DNA of 64,000 bases, taken from assembly GCF_900111895.1 (NCBI RefSeq), contig NZ_FOKB01000002.1, forward strand, positions 798,707 through 862,706, in the 5' to 3' direction. This DNA is from Pseudomonas simiae. Its GTDB lineage: Bacteria; Pseudomonadota; Gammaproteobacteria; Pseudomonadales; Pseudomonadaceae. Positions 25,890 through 35,420 of the stretch are shown in pieces. Within the stretch, counting starts at the first letter, position 1; every line of letters begins with the position of its first letter. Position numbers and translations under genes: made by a program. Under the pieces are notes generated by a model, which had not been told where the DNA came from, made no database searches, and saw only the letters and a program-made list of their open reading frames with translations.

Positions 25890-26831
25890 TCAGCGCTGGA
25901 TCTCTCGATCACGGTCGAGCGTGTAAGGCAGGTCGAGCAGGTGCAAACGGGGGCCTTCCGGCGTACCTACATGCACATCGCCACTATCGGCAGCTTCGGC
26001 TTGCAACACGGCCAGAAGTTCAACGGTTTGGTCAGTTTTTGCCGCAATGACCACTTCGCCGATCGCGCTGGTGTGGCTGGGCGAAAACAGCGGAGTGCCT
26101 GGCTCGGGCATTTCAGGCGCATCGAGGCTCAAGCGGTACAGGCGACGTTTGAGTTTGCCCAGGTACTGCATGCGCGCGACGATTTCCTGGCCGGTGTAGC
26201 AGCCTTTCTTGAAACTCACGCCGCCCACGGCCTGCAGGTTGAGCATCTGCGGGATGAACAGTTCGCGGGTTTGCGGCATGACCTGGCCGATGCCGGCGCG
26301 GATCTGCCCCAGCAGCCATTCATTCAGATCGGTTTGTTCAAGGGTTGCAGCCAATTGATTGCGTACGGCGTCGCCTTGCTCGGCAGGCACCCAAAGTTCA
26401 GCGCGGTCAGGGGAGACGCGGATGGCGATCAAGGTATCGTTGCGAACGACGCTGTCGGTCTCGGCGGGCAGTTCAAGGCCAAGGCTGGCCAGGGCCGGCT
26501 CCGCATGCATCAGGCCGAAGCGCACCCAGGCGGCGCTTTCGTCGGTCAGTTTGGATTTGGAGAACACGGCGTACTTCTTCAGGTCGGCCAGCTGGGGTTC
26601 CAGTAGCTCGGTGGCCATGGCCAGCACCACGCCGTCACCTTGCAGCAGGATGCGGAAGCTCGACTGCATGCGCCCTTTTTGCGTGCAGCGCGCGCCGAGG
26701 CTGGCCTGGGTATCGCTCAAGTAATTGAGGTTGCAGGTCAGTTGGCCCTGAAGGAATTTGGCGGCGTCGGCACCGCGGACGGCGAGAACGCCTTCGTGGG
26801 ACAGGGGGCAGAAGAAAGCAGAGTCGGCCAT
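25890..26831 (-). CDS. ygfZ: tRNA-modifying / Fe-S assembly factor YgfZ
   Basis: A 313-aa folate-binding protein of the YgfZ/GcvT-like family (IBA57 in eukaryotes) that supports Fe-S enzymes such as MiaB. The diagnostic motif KGCYTGQE has the redox-active Cys211. It is divergent from sdhE, an arrangement conserved in gamma-proteobacteria, and both genes concern maturation of Fe-S or flavin enzymes. Confidence 0.93.
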   Translation of the reverse strand: MADSAFFCPLSHEGVLAVRGADAAKFLQGQLTCNLNYLSDTQASLGARCTQKGRMQSSFRILLQGDGVVLAMATELLEPQLADLKKYAVFSKSKLTDESAAWVRFGLMHAEPALASLGLELPAETDSVVRNDTLIAIRVSPDRAELWVPAEQGDAVRNQLAATLEQTDLNEWLLGQIRAGIGQVMPQTRELFIPQMLNLQAVGGVSFKKGCYTGQEIVARMQYLGKLKRRLYRLSLDAPEMPEPGTPLFSPSHTSAIGEVVIAAKTDQTVELLAVLQAEAADSGDVHVGTPEGPRLHLLDLPYTLDRDREIQR

Positions 26832-26971
26832 GGGTCATCGCAGGTCAAAAAGTCATGGGTGCATCATAGAGGGGCGCCCGGCAAATGGATAGTTTCCGTA
26901 TGGGGCGACCAAAGCCGACTGTTCCGGTGCCGTCGGCCCTGTATACTTGCCGCCTATTTGAGGAGCGCTCC

Positions 26972-27226
26972 ATGGTCGAAGATGTAGAAATCAATCGTCT
27001 CTACTGGCACAGCCGTCGTGGCATGCTTGAGCTTGATGTGTTGCTGGTGCCTTTCACCAAAGAGGTCTACGCAACGCTCAGTAAGGTGGATCGCGACCTC
27101 TACGTCAGGCTGCTGACTTGTGAAGACCAGGACATGTTCGGCTGGTTCATGGAGCGCGCCGAATCCGAAGACCCAGAGTTGCAGCGCATGGTCAGGATGA
27201 TCCTGGACCGTGTCCAGCCCAAGTAA
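26972..27226 (+). CDS. sdhE: SdhE, FAD assembly factor for succinate dehydrogenase
   Basis: An 84-aa protein of the SdhE/SDH5 family. The flavinylation motif RGMLE (Arg16, Gly17, Glu20) is intact. It promotes covalent attachment of FAD to SdhA and FrdA. The ATG at 26972 follows GAGGAGCG and gives the family N-terminus; the longer frame to 26885 does not. It overlaps the next gene by 17 bases, as in the E. coli sdhE-ygfX operon. Confidence 0.95.
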   Translation: MVEDVEINRLYWHSRRGMLELDVLLVPFTKEVYATLSKVDRDLYVRLLTCEDQDMFGWFMERAESEDPELQRMVRMILDRVQPK

Positions 27227-27656
27227 TACCTTTGAATGCCGCTGGCAGGCCTCACGGCTGTTGCTGGCGGCGTATCTCCTCGCCCAGCTGTTCGCGCTGG
27301 GTGCGTTTTTGTTTCTTGATCTGTCCTATTCAAGCCTTGGCCTGCTGGTGTGTCTGTTGCACGCCGCTTGGGTTTTGCCGCGCTTTATTCTGCTGACCCA
27401 CCGTTCGTCGATTCGTGGTCTGCGCCGTGACACTGATGGTTGGCAGTTGCTCAGTGCGGAGCGGGGCTGGCACAGCGTGCAGTTGCGTCCGGACAGCCTC
27501 GCCTTGCCATTGATCGTCGTTCTGCGTTACCGGATGCAGGGCGAATGGCGGGTCCGTTCGGTGTGTGTACCCAGGGATTCGCAGGACGCCGATGTGCATC
27601 GGCGCCTGCGGGTACGCCTGAAGTTCAGCCGCCGTAGGTGGTTGGCACCAGGATAG
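27210..27656 (+). CDS. ygfX: YgfX/CptA-family inner-membrane protein
   Basis: A 148-aa protein with two TM helices near the N-terminus (about 18-38 and 41-58) and a soluble C-terminal half. It belongs to the YgfX family, described as a toxin (CptA) acting on cytoskeletal proteins and paired with SdhE, although the antitoxin role of SdhE is disputed. It starts with GTG at 27210 inside the end of sdhE. Its last 32 bases overlap the 3' end of nadB on the other strand. Confidence 0.85.
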   Translation: MSSPSNTFECRWQASRLLLAAYLLAQLFALGAFLFLDLSYSSLGLLVCLLHAAWVLPRFILLTHRSSIRGLRRDTDGWQLLSAERGWHSVQLRPDSLALPLIVVLRYRMQGEWRVRSVCVPRDSQDADVHRRLRVRLKFSRRRWLAPG

Positions 27657-29241
27657 TGTCGCGGGCCTCGGGCAGCATCTGCGGGTAGTCGAGGGTGTAA
27701 TGCAGGCCGCGGCTTTCCTTGCGTTCCATGGCCGAGCGGATCATCAGCTCCGCCACCTGGGCCAGGTTGCGCAGTTCGATCAAGTCGCGGCTGACCTTGT
27801 AGTTACTGTAGAACTCGTCGATTTCATCCAACAGCAATCGCACTCGGTGCTGCGCGCGCTGCAGGCGCTTGTTGGTGCGTACGATCCCCACGTAGTCCCA
27901 CATGAAGCGGCGCAGCTCGTCCCAGTTATGGGCGATGATCACGTCTTCGTCCGAATCGGTAACCTGGCTGGCGTCCCAGCGGGGCAGGGCTGCCGGCACC
28001 GGAACGCGTGGCAGTTGTTCGAGAATGTCCGCCGCCGCTGAGCGCGCATAGACGAAACATTCGAGCAGCGAGTTGCTGGCCATGCGGTTGGCGCCATGCA
28101 GGCCGGTGAAGCTGGTTTCGCCAATGGCATACAAGCCCGGTACGTCGGTGCGCCCGTGCTGGTCGACCATCACGCCGCCGCAGGTGTAGTGCGCGGCGGG
28201 CACCACGGGGATCGGGCCTTTGGTGATGTCGATGTTGAACGTCAGGCAGCGCTCGTACACGGTAGGGAAGTGCGCCTTGATAAAAGCTTCGGGTTTGTGG
28301 CTGATGTCCAGGTAGACGCAGTCGATGCCCAGGCGCTTCATTTCATGGTCGATGGCGCGGGCGACGATGTCGCGCGGGGCCAGTTCGGCGCGTGGGTCGA
28401 AGCGCTGCATGAAGCGTTCGCCGTTGGGCAGTTTCAAGTGGGCACCTTCGCCGCGCAGGGCTTCGGTGATCAGGAAACTCTTCGCCTGTGGGTGATACAG
28501 GCAAGTAGGGTGGAACTGGTTGAATTCCAGGTTGGCCACCCGGCAGCCCGAGCGCCAGGCCATGGCAATGCCATCGCCACAGGCTCCGTCGGGGTTGCTG
28601 GTATAGAGGTAGACCTTGGCTGCACCCCCCGAAGCGAGGAGGGTGAAGCGCGCGCCGTAGGTGTCGACTTCGCCGCTGGCGCGGTTGAGCACATAGGCGC
28701 CGAGGCAGCGCTCGCCGTCCAGGCCTAGGCGTTTTTCGGTGATCAGGTCGACGGCGACGCGTTGTTCCAGCAATTCGATGTTGGGGCGTTGGCGGGCTTG
28801 TTCGAGAAGCGTCTTGAAGATGGCGGCGCCGGTGGCGTCGGCAGCATGGATGATGCGGCGGTGGCTGTGGCCGCCCTCGCGGGTCAGGTGGAACTCGAAG
28901 CCGCCGTCGTCGCTCCCCGCGTGTTCATCACGGGTAAAGGGGACGCCTTGATCGATCAGCCATTGGATGGCCTCGCGGCTGTGCTCGACGGTGAAACGCA
29001 CGGCCTCTTCATTGCATAGGCCACCCCCGGCATTGAGGGTGTCTTCGACGTGGGATTGCACGGTGTCGGTGTCGTCCAGCACCGCGGCGACACCGCCCTG
29101 GGCCCAGAATGTCGAGCCGTTGGCCAGGTCGCCCTTGCTCAGTACCGCAATGCGCAGGTGGCTGGGAAGGGTCAGCGCAAGGCTCAGGCCGGCCGCGCCG
29201 CTGCCGATCACCAGGACATCGTGTTGAAACTGTTGGCTCAT
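27625..29241 (-). CDS. nadB: L-aspartate oxidase
   Basis: A 538-aa FAD enzyme oxidising L-aspartate to iminoaspartate, the first step of de novo NAD synthesis. The Rossmann motif [13 protein letters not shown] begins at residue 11. The family blocks [33 protein letters not shown] and [10 protein letters not shown] are intact. The ATG at 29241 is chosen because the FAD motif then lies at the usual position; the frame runs open to 29352. It is convergent with ygfX and divergent from algU. Confidence 0.97.
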   Translation of the reverse strand: MSQQFQHDVLVIGSGAAGLSLALTLPSHLRIAVLSKGDLANGSTFWAQGGVAAVLDDTDTVQSHVEDTLNAGGGLCNEEAVRFTVEHSREAIQWLIDQGVPFTRDEHAGSDDGGFEFHLTREGGHSHRRIIHAADATGAAIFKTLLEQARQRPNIELLEQRVAVDLITEKRLGLDGERCLGAYVLNRASGEVDTYGARFTLLASGGAAKVYLYTSNPDGACGDGIAMAWRSGCRVANLEFNQFHPTCLYHPQAKSFLITEALRGEGAHLKLPNGERFMQRFDPRAELAPRDIVARAIDHEMKRLGIDCVYLDISHKPEAFIKAHFPTVYERCLTFNIDITKGPIPVVPAAHYTCGGVMVDQHGRTDVPGLYAIGETSFTGLHGANRMASNSLLECFVYARSAAADILEQLPRVPVPAALPRWDASQVTDSDEDVIIAHNWDELRRFMWDYVGIVRTNKRLQRAQHRVRLLLDEIDEFYSNYKVSRDLIELRNLAQVAELMIRSAMERKESRGLHYTLDYPQMLPEARDTILVPTTYGG

Positions 29242-29423
29242 TTGAGGGATTCCGCAAAAGCGATCCGAAGAGGTGGCGCAAACAGGACGCCTGGGTCGGC
29301 GAATCAAAGGGTCACACGGGCTACTAGTATATAGAGGGGTGGAGCGGCACAATAGCCGGGCATTCGTGGCAATGTGAGATTACGGTGCGCGGCTTGGGTA
29401 AAATCGGCAGGTTATTGAAACGG

Positions 29424-29451
29424 GAACTTTTTGCATGAGCCCCGACTCAAT
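29424..29451 (+). promoter_or_regulatory. Candidate AlgU (sigma-22) promoter, distal
   Basis: GAACTT at 29424-29429, a 17-base spacer, then TCAAT at 29447. This is close to the extracytoplasmic sigma-E/AlgU consensus (GAACTT, 16-17 bases, TCTGA). It lies about 250 bases before algU. Confidence 0.5.
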
Positions 29452-29617
29452 AGCAGGTTGCCCGAAAGCTGGGAAAACGTTGAGTTTATTGGCCCGTCGG
29501 GAGCATTGGACGCGTCAGAAAACCGGCGACAAGATTATTCGCGCAGTCGGCTATGCCCGTACTGCGTTTTTCGTGTGTGCCAAATCAGTGCGTGCCGGAA
29601 ACTTGCTTGAAGGGGGA

Positions 29618-29644
29618 GAACTTTTGCGAAAAGACCGAGTCTAT
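29618..29644 (+). promoter_or_regulatory. Candidate AlgU (sigma-22) promoter, proximal
   Basis: GAACTT at 29618-29623, a 16-base spacer, then TCTAT at 29640-29644, 60 bases before the algU start. Autoregulation of algU from such promoters is established in P. aeruginosa. Confidence 0.65.
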
Positions 29645-29703
29645 GTTTGCAAGCCTGATCGTTTAGTTATGCAAGCCTCCTTAAAGTACAACGAGGAGTG
29701 TTC

Positions 29704-30285
29704 ATGCTAACCCAGGAAGAGGATCAGCAGCTGGTCGAGCGCGTCCAACGCGGCGACAAGCGAGCTTTTGATCTGCTAGTGCTGAAATACCAGCACAAAA
29801 TTCTCGGGTTGATCGTGCGGTTTGTGCACGACACCCATGAAGCGCAGGACGTTGCACAGGAAGCCTTTATCAAGGCTTACCGTGCACTTGGTAACTTTCG
29901 CGGTGATAGCGCGTTTTACACGTGGCTATACCGGATCGCCATCAACACGGCGAAGAACTATCTGGTGTCTCGCGGACGCCGCCCACCGGATAGCGATGTA
30001 AGTTCAGAAGATGCAGAATTTTACGATGGTGATCACGGCCTCAAGGATCTCGAGTCGCCGGAGCGTGCATTGCTGCGCGACGAGATCGAAGGCACCGTTC
30101 ATCGCACAATTCAGCAACTGCCAGAAGATTTGCGTACGGCGTTAACTTTACGTGAATTCGATGGTCTGAGTTACGAAGACATTGCGAGCGTCATGCAGTG
30201 TCCGGTGGGGACTGTAAGGTCACGGATTTTCCGGGCCCGGGAAGCCATCGATAAAGCCTTGCAACCGTTGTTGCAAGAGAACTAA
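29704..30285 (+). CDS. algU: RNA polymerase sigma factor AlgU (sigma-22, RpoE)
   Basis: A 193-aa ECF sigma factor, the same length as P. aeruginosa AlgU. Region 2 spans about residues 20-90 (LVLKYQHKILGLIVRFV, with the -10-recognition part AQDVAQEAFIKAYR). Region 4 is about 130-185 (LREFDGLSYEDIASVMQCPVGTVRSRIFRAREAI). It directs envelope-stress and alginate genes and is held by MucA. The ATG at 29704 with GAGGAG before it is preferred to the GTG at 29698. Confidence 0.97.
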   Translation: MLTQEEDQQLVERVQRGDKRAFDLLVLKYQHKILGLIVRFVHDTHEAQDVAQEAFIKAYRALGNFRGDSAFYTWLYRIAINTAKNYLVSRGRRPPDSDVSSEDAEFYDGDHGLKDLESPERALLRDEIEGTVHRTIQQLPEDLRTALTLREFDGLSYEDIASVMQCPVGTVRSRIFRAREAIDKALQPLLQEN

Positions 30286-30317
30286 AGACAGCGGCGACAG
30301 CCAAGAGAGGAACCGCC

Positions 30318-30905
30318 ATGAGTCGTGATGCCCTGCAGGAATCGCTGTCCGCAGTGATGGATAACGAAGCGGATGAACTGGAACTTCGTCGAGTGCTCAA
30401 CGCATTTGATGACGCCGAAACCCGTGATACCTGGTCTCGTTACCAAGTCGCTCGGGCGGTGATGCACAAGGATCTTCTAATCCCTCGTCTGGATATTGCT
30501 GCGGCCGTTTCTGCCGCGCTGGCTGATGAAGCCGTTCCGGCAAAAGCTGCTCGTGGACCATGGCGTAGCCTGGGTCGCCTGGCAGTTGCTGCTTCGGTGA
30601 CTGTTGCGGTGTTGGCCGGTGTTCGCCTGTACAACCAGGACGAGATCGCCGGTGCCGAACTGGCCCAGCAGACTCAACAGCCGGTGATGGCAGGCCCTCA
30701 GGTCAAAGGCCCAGCGGTACTGGCCGGCTACAAGGAAAGCTCTGACACCACAGGCCCGATGGCCAACGGTGTATTGCAAGGGCAATCCGGCTGGCAGGAC
30801 CAGCGTCTTCCAGGCTACCTGCGCCAACATGCACAGGAATCGGCTCTGAAGGGCACTGAAAGCGCTCTGCCTTATGCGCGTGCAGCCAGTTTGGAAAACC
30901 GCTAA
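30318..30905 (+). CDS. mucA: Anti-sigma factor MucA
   Basis: A 195-aa inner-membrane anti-sigma factor. The N-terminal cytoplasmic AlgU-binding domain is residues 1-80 (RseA_N-like, starting SRDALQESLSAVMDNEADELELRR), one TM helix is about 86-104, and the C-terminal periplasmic part is the target of regulated proteolysis and of MucB binding. The gene is full length with no mucoid-type truncation. It follows algU by 33 bases. Confidence 0.96.
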   Translation: MSRDALQESLSAVMDNEADELELRRVLNAFDDAETRDTWSRYQVARAVMHKDLLIPRLDIAAAVSAALADEAVPAKAARGPWRSLGRLAVAASVTVAVLAGVRLYNQDEIAGAELAQQTQQPVMAGPQVKGPAVLAGYKESSDTTGPMANGVLQGQSGWQDQRLPGYLRQHAQESALKGTESALPYARAASLENR

Positions 30906-30920
30906 TCCGTAAGGAGCTCT

Positions 30921-31883
30921 ATGCGAGCCATACCGCTCCTTACGCTTTTGCTCAGTGGTTGTTTTGCACTCCCCGCCCACGCCGACGAAGCCCAAGACTG
31001 GCTGACTCGACTTGGGCGTGCAGAGCAGCAGCAAAGCTTTCAAGGTACGTTCGTCTATGAACGTAACGGCAGTTTTTCTACCCATGACATCTGGCATCGT
31101 GTCCAGGAGGGTCAGGTCCGTGAGCGGCTCTTGCAGCTCGATGGTTCTGCCCAGGAAGTCGTGCGGCTGGATGGCCGGACCCAATGTGTCAGCGGCACTC
31201 TCGTCGCAGGCCTGGGCAACTCGCGCGATGCGCCATCCCGTGCGCTGGATCCGCAAAAACTCAAGCAATTCTACGAACTGGCCGTCATTGGCAAATCCCG
31301 CGTGGCCGGGCGTAATGCGGTGATCGTGTCGATCACGCCGCGTGACCAGTATCGCTACGGTTTTGAACTGCACCTGGATCGCGAAACCGCGCTGCCGCTC
31401 AAATCCCTTTTGCTGAATGATCAGGGGCAGTTGCTTGAGCGCTTCCAGTTCACGCGATTGAACACTTCGGTTGTGCCGGATGATCGCGATCTGCAGCCCA
31501 GTAGCGAGTGCGCACCTCTCTCCGTCGCCAATGAAAAAGCCCCCGTCGTGCAGCCTACTGAGGCGTGGCATCTGGAATGGTTGCCGCCGGGCTTTCAGCT
31601 GACCAGCACCAGCTCGCGTAAAGACACCCAGACCAAGGCGACAGTCGACAGCCTGATGTATGAGGATGGGCTGGCGCGTTTCTCAGTGTTCCTTGAGCCA
31701 ATCAGCGATGCGAGTGTCACCGAAACGCGCACGCAACTGGGCCCTACGGTCGCTGTATCCCGTCGCCTCAATACAGTGGATGGCGAGATGATGGTGACGG
31801 TGGTGGGCGAAATCCCGATCGGCACTGCAGAACGTATCGCGTTGTCGGTGCGTGGTGAAAAAAAGCCAGCCGTGCAGCCGTGA
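30921..31883 (+). CDS. mucB: MucB, periplasmic regulator of AlgU
   Basis: A 320-aa MucB/RseB protein with a signal peptide of about 21 residues (ends LPAHA). It binds the periplasmic tail of MucA and protects it from AlgW cleavage; displacement by lipids triggers the response. The family two-domain structure (LolA-like large domain, about 25-210, then a small domain about 225-315) is visible from spacing. No mucC gene follows: the next 234 bases are noncoding and mucD comes next. Confidence 0.94.
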   Translation: MRAIPLLTLLLSGCFALPAHADEAQDWLTRLGRAEQQQSFQGTFVYERNGSFSTHDIWHRVQEGQVRERLLQLDGSAQEVVRLDGRTQCVSGTLVAGLGNSRDAPSRALDPQKLKQFYELAVIGKSRVAGRNAVIVSITPRDQYRYGFELHLDRETALPLKSLLLNDQGQLLERFQFTRLNTSVVPDDRDLQPSSECAPLSVANEKAPVVQPTEAWHLEWLPPGFQLTSTSSRKDTQTKATVDSLMYEDGLARFSVFLEPISDASVTETRTQLGPTVAVSRRLNTVDGEMMVTVVGEIPIGTAERIALSVRGEKKPAVQP

Positions 31884-32117
31884 GTCGTTAATCCTATGTT
31901 CATCCTGACGTTTCACTGTATTTGCATGCCAGGTTGGCTGCCGAGAGCATGAAATGTCTGGATCAGCATTTTCACTTGCAAAAATCTCTTATGTTTTTTA
32001 TAGGTCAGGGCTTGTCGGCTCTGGCCTTGTTTTGTTCGCGGAACAAAGATGTCGGTCGCAGTTTTCGGCGTTTCTTGAACCCTGTCGCTCAACCCTGCTC
32101 GTCGTAACGGGAGCTGT

Positions 32118-33557
32118 ATGTCGATACCACGTTTGAAGTCTTACCTATCCATAGTCGCCACGGTATTGGTGCTAGGTCAGGCCTTGCCCGCGCAAGCGGT
32201 CGAGTTGCCTGACTTCACCCAATTGGTTGAGCAAGCCTCGCCGGCCGTGGTGAACATCAGTACCACGCAAAAACTGCCGGAGCGCAAAGTCTCCAACCAG
32301 CAGATGCCGGACCTGGAAGGCCTGCCGCCGATGCTGCGCGAGTTCTTCGAGCGCGGCATGCCGCAACCGCGCGCCCCCCGTGGCGGTGGCGGTGGCCAGC
32401 GTGAGGCTCAGTCCCTGGGCTCGGGCTTCATCATCTCGTCGGATGGCTACATCCTTACCAACAACCACGTGATTGCAGACGCCGACGAAATTCTCGTGCG
32501 CCTGGCTGACCGTAGTGAGTTGAAAGCCAAGCTGGTGGGCACCGATCCACGTTCCGACGTGGCGCTGCTGAAAATCGAAGGCAAAGACCTGCCGGTGCTG
32601 AAGCTGGGTAAATCCCAGGACCTGAAGGCCGGGCAGTGGGTCGTTGCCATCGGTTCGCCGTTTGGTTTTGACCACACTGTGACCCAAGGTATCGTCAGCG
32701 CCATCGGCCGCAGCCTGCCGAACGAGAACTACGTGCCGTTCATCCAGACCGACGTGCCGATCAACCCGGGTAACTCGGGTGGTCCGCTGTTCAACCTGGC
32801 GGGTGAAGTGGTGGGGATCAACTCGCAGATCTACACCCGTTCCGGCGGATTCATGGGCGTGTCGTTCGCTATCCCGATCGACGTGGCGATGGACGTTTCC
32901 AACCAGCTGAAAAGCGGCGGCAAGGTTAGCCGTGGCTGGTTGGGTGTGGTGATCCAGGAAGTGAACAAAGACCTGGCGGAGTCCTTCGGTCTCGACAAGC
33001 CGGCCGGTGCCCTGGTCGCGCAGATCCAGGACGACGGCCCTGCTGCCAAAGGCGGCCTGCATGTCGGCGACGTGATCCTGAGCATGAATGGCCAGCCGAT
33101 CGTCATGTCGGCCGACCTGCCACACCTGGTGGGCGCACTCAAGGCCGGCAGCAAGGCCAAGCTGGAAGTGATCCGTGAAGGCAAGCGCCAGACCGTTGAA
33201 CTTACGGTCGGTGCCATCCCTGAGGAGGGCGCAACCCTGGATGCCCTGGGCAACACCAAGCCAGGTGCCGAGCGTAGCAGCAACCGCCTGGGCATTGCCG
33301 TGGCTGAGTTGACCGCTGAGCAGAAGAAGACCTTCGACCTCAAGAGTGGCGTGGTGATCAAGGAAGTGCAGGACGGCCCTGCCTCTCTGATCGGCCTGCA
33401 GCCGGGTGACGTGATTACCCACCTGAATAACCAGGCCATCGACAGCACCAAGCAGTTCACCGACATCGCCAAGGCGTTGCCGAAGAATCGTTCGGTGTCG
33501 ATGCGAGTGCTGCGTCAGGGGCGTGCAAGCTTCATTACGTTCAAGCTCGCCGAGTAA
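32118..33557 (+). CDS. mucD: DegP-like periplasmic serine protease MucD
   Basis: A 479-aa Do/HtrA protease-chaperone. The signal peptide (about 27 residues, ends LPAQA) is followed by a trypsin-like domain with the triad His117 (TNNHVIAD), Asp147 (SDVALLKI) and Ser220 (NPGNSGGPLF). Two PDZ domains lie about 275-365 and 385-475. It degrades misfolded envelope proteins and dampens AlgU signalling. The gene is separated from mucB by 234 noncoding bases that contain a perfect 7-bp hairpin (TTTGTTC-GCG-GAACAAA, 32031-32047), so it may have its own promoter. A bidirectional terminator follows. Confidence 0.95.
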   Translation: MSIPRLKSYLSIVATVLVLGQALPAQAVELPDFTQLVEQASPAVVNISTTQKLPERKVSNQQMPDLEGLPPMLREFFERGMPQPRAPRGGGGGQREAQSLGSGFIISSDGYILTNNHVIADADEILVRLADRSELKAKLVGTDPRSDVALLKIEGKDLPVLKLGKSQDLKAGQWVVAIGSPFGFDHTVTQGIVSAIGRSLPNENYVPFIQTDVPINPGNSGGPLFNLAGEVVGINSQIYTRSGGFMGVSFAIPIDVAMDVSNQLKSGGKVSRGWLGVVIQEVNKDLAESFGLDKPAGALVAQIQDDGPAAKGGLHVGDVILSMNGQPIVMSADLPHLVGALKAGSKAKLEVIREGKRQTVELTVGAIPEEGATLDALGNTKPGAERSSNRLGIAVAELTAEQKKTFDLKSGVVIKEVQDGPASLIGLQPGDVITHLNNQAIDSTKQFTDIAKALPKNRSVSMRVLRQGRASFITFKLAE

Positions 33558-33570
33558 GTCGGTAGAAACA

Positions 33571-33609
33571 AAAAGCCCCGCCTTCGTTGAATGAAGGCGG
33601 GGCTTTTTT
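33571..33609. terminator. Bidirectional rho-independent terminator
   Basis: GCCCCGCCTTC-GTTGAAT-GAAGGCGGGGC with AAAA before and TTTTTT after. It serves the convergent mucD and bepA-like genes. Confidence 0.93.
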
Positions 33610-33622
33610 GTGGGCGATGGAG

Positions 33623-35056
33623 TTAGCTCATCATCCCTTTGACCAGGCGTTCCTGTTCGATCAGCTCGCGTTGACGGGCGTCGATCCGCGAAGACAACGG
33701 GAAGTTGTTGCCGGCGCGACGCTTGGCGAAATCCAACTGCTGGATGGCCTGCTGGAAATCCCCCACCAGCGCAAAGTACTCGGCGCGGGCTTGGTGCAGG
33801 CCGATAATGTTGCCGGACAAGCCGCGTGTCTCTGCGACCTGGTACCACACGTCAGGGTCGTCCGGACGAGATTTGAGCAAGCTGTCCAACGCCTTTTCCG
33901 CATCGGCGGTACGGTTCTGCTTGAGCAGAAGATCCACGCGTATCTGATTCAGCGGGTAGTTGCCCGGATACTGAGTCAGCATCTTGTCCGTACGTTGCTG
34001 GGCGTCAGGCAAGCGGCCGTTGTCAATGTCCAGCTGGATCTGCGCCAGGTTGTAAGTGATGTCGTTGGGTGTCTTCGCAAGCAGGGGCGCCAGGTTTTCC
34101 CGTGCCTGTTTGAACTGGGAGCCCTTGATCTGGGCAATGGCCAGGCCATAGCGCGCCACATCGTTCTTCGGGTTTTCGTCCAACTGCGCCTGGAAGCGTT
34201 TGGCGGCGAGGCCGGAGGTGTCTTCGTACTGCAGCTGCACCCGTGCGCGGATCAGTTGATAGCGCAGGCTGTCTTCCTTGCCGCCGGTTTTGGCTTGCTC
34301 GGCGCGGTTGCGGGTGTCGGCGATTCGCGATTCGGTCACCGGGTGCGTCAGCAGGAATTCCGGCGGCTTGGCGTCGAAGCGGTATTGACGCATCAGGCGT
34401 TCGAACATGGTCGGCATGGAGCGCGGATCGTAACCGGCTTTTTCGAGGTTGAGGATGCCGATGCGGTCAGCCTCTTGCTCGTTCTGACGCGAGAACCGGC
34501 GCTGTTCCTGGATCGCAGCCGCCTGGGTGCCGGCAATAGCGGCAATACCAGCGTCACCCGCGCCAGCTGCTGCGGCAATGATGCCGCCCAGCAGCGCGGC
34601 CATCATCGGGAGTTGCATGCGCTGTTGGGCTTCCACGCCACGGGCGAAGTGGCGTTGGGACAAGTGCGCCAATTCGTGCGCCAGTACCGAGGCATATTCC
34701 CCTTCGGTCTGGGCATTGAGGAACAGGCCGCCGTTGACCCCGACAATCCCGCCGGGCGCGGCGAAAGCGTTCAGTTGCGGGCTGTTGATCAGGATGAACT
34801 CCAGGCGCCGGTCGTTGACCTGGCTGGTCTCCACCAACTTGTAGACGCTGGTTTCGACGTAATCCTTGAGCTGCGGGTCGTTGAGTTGCGAGACCTGGCC
34901 CCGCAGGTACGCCAGCCAGGCGCGACCCAACTGGTATTCCTGTTGTGGCGAGACAATGGCAGAACTGGCGTCGCCGAGTGACGGCAGGTCGTCAGCGAAG
35001 CCTGGGGAGGCCAGCAGGCAAGCCAGCGTCAGCAGGGTGGGGCGCAAAAAAGTCAT
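33623..35056 (-). CDS. bepA: Periplasmic M48 metalloprotease with TPR domain (BepA-like)
   Basis: A 477-aa protein with a signal peptide of about 21 residues (ends SPGFA). The zinc site HELAH is at 127-131 and the third ligand lies in an EQEADRIG block near residue 190. The C-terminal 230 residues are tetratricopeptide-like repeats. This is the BepA/YfgC family, which helps LptD assembly and removes stalled outer-membrane proteins at the BAM complex. Lying next to mucD and AlgU genes, it may belong to the same envelope quality-control programme, though it is on the other strand. Confidence 0.9.
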   Translation of the reverse strand: MTFLRPTLLTLACLLASPGFADDLPSLGDASSAIVSPQQEYQLGRAWLAYLRGQVSQLNDPQLKDYVETSVYKLVETSQVNDRRLEFILINSPQLNAFAAPGGIVGVNGGLFLNAQTEGEYASVLAHELAHLSQRHFARGVEAQQRMQLPMMAALLGGIIAAAAGAGDAGIAAIAGTQAAAIQEQRRFSRQNEQEADRIGILNLEKAGYDPRSMPTMFERLMRQYRFDAKPPEFLLTHPVTESRIADTRNRAEQAKTGGKEDSLRYQLIRARVQLQYEDTSGLAAKRFQAQLDENPKNDVARYGLAIAQIKGSQFKQARENLAPLLAKTPNDITYNLAQIQLDIDNGRLPDAQQRTDKMLTQYPGNYPLNQIRVDLLLKQNRTADAEKALDSLLKSRPDDPDVWYQVAETRGLSGNIIGLHQARAEYFALVGDFQQAIQQLDFAKRRAGNNFPLSSRIDARQRELIEQERLVKGMMS

Positions 35057-35150
35057 GCACAGAGCCTTTCGACAAAGAGCTTACTGTAGCCGGACACTGA
35101 GCTTCGGACCAGATATTCTAAGCATCCCCAATGCTTGCCCGGAGTAAACC

Positions 35151-35390
35151 ATGATCGATGCTGTCGCCTTTGATGCCGAACTCGATGCCAGCGGCCTCAA
35201 TTGCCCGTTACCCTTGCTCAAGGCCAAGCTGGAACTCAATCGTCTGGCCAGTGGCGCAGTGCTCAAGGTGATCGCCACGGACGCGGGCTCCCAGCGTGAC
35301 TTCCGCACCTTTGCCAAGCTGGCCGGCCACACGCTGTTGCATGAAGAAGACGCCGCCGGTGTTTACCGTTACTGGTTGCGCAAGGCCTGA
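35151..35390 (+). CDS. TusA-family sulfurtransferase-like protein
   Basis: A 79-aa SirA/TusA fold protein with the active-site motif CPLP (Cys18) and the usual beta-alpha-beta-alpha-beta-beta pattern. Family members relay sulfur for tRNA thiolation or other sulfur transfer. Pseudomonas also has a canonical TusA, so the specific partner here is unknown. It is 31 bases upstream of the permease gene and on the same strand. Confidence 0.88.
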   Translation: MIDAVAFDAELDASGLNCPLPLLKAKLELNRLASGAVLKVIATDAGSQRDFRTFAKLAGHTLLHEEDAAGVYRYWLRKA

Positions 35391-35420
35391 ACCGTTCGCT
35401 CCACCACCCGAGGTTGATTG

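Larger units (their letters stand above)
29242..29703 (+). other. nadB-algU intergenic region
   Basis: About 460 bases with no credible gene. It carries the nadB promoter on the minus strand and two AlgU-type promoters (next entries). An open frame at 29435-29710 runs across the promoter elements and ends inside algU; its codon use and content look random. Confidence 0.6.

Noticed and set aside
29435..29710. 91-codon open frame before algU
   Set aside because: It spans two AlgU-type promoters and runs into the algU start. No family resemblance.
32172..33848. Open frame of 558 codons antisense to mucD
   Set aside because: mucD has an intact protease triad and PDZ domains on the plus strand. 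The antisense frame is His/Gln/Arg-rich noise and crosses the terminator at 33571.
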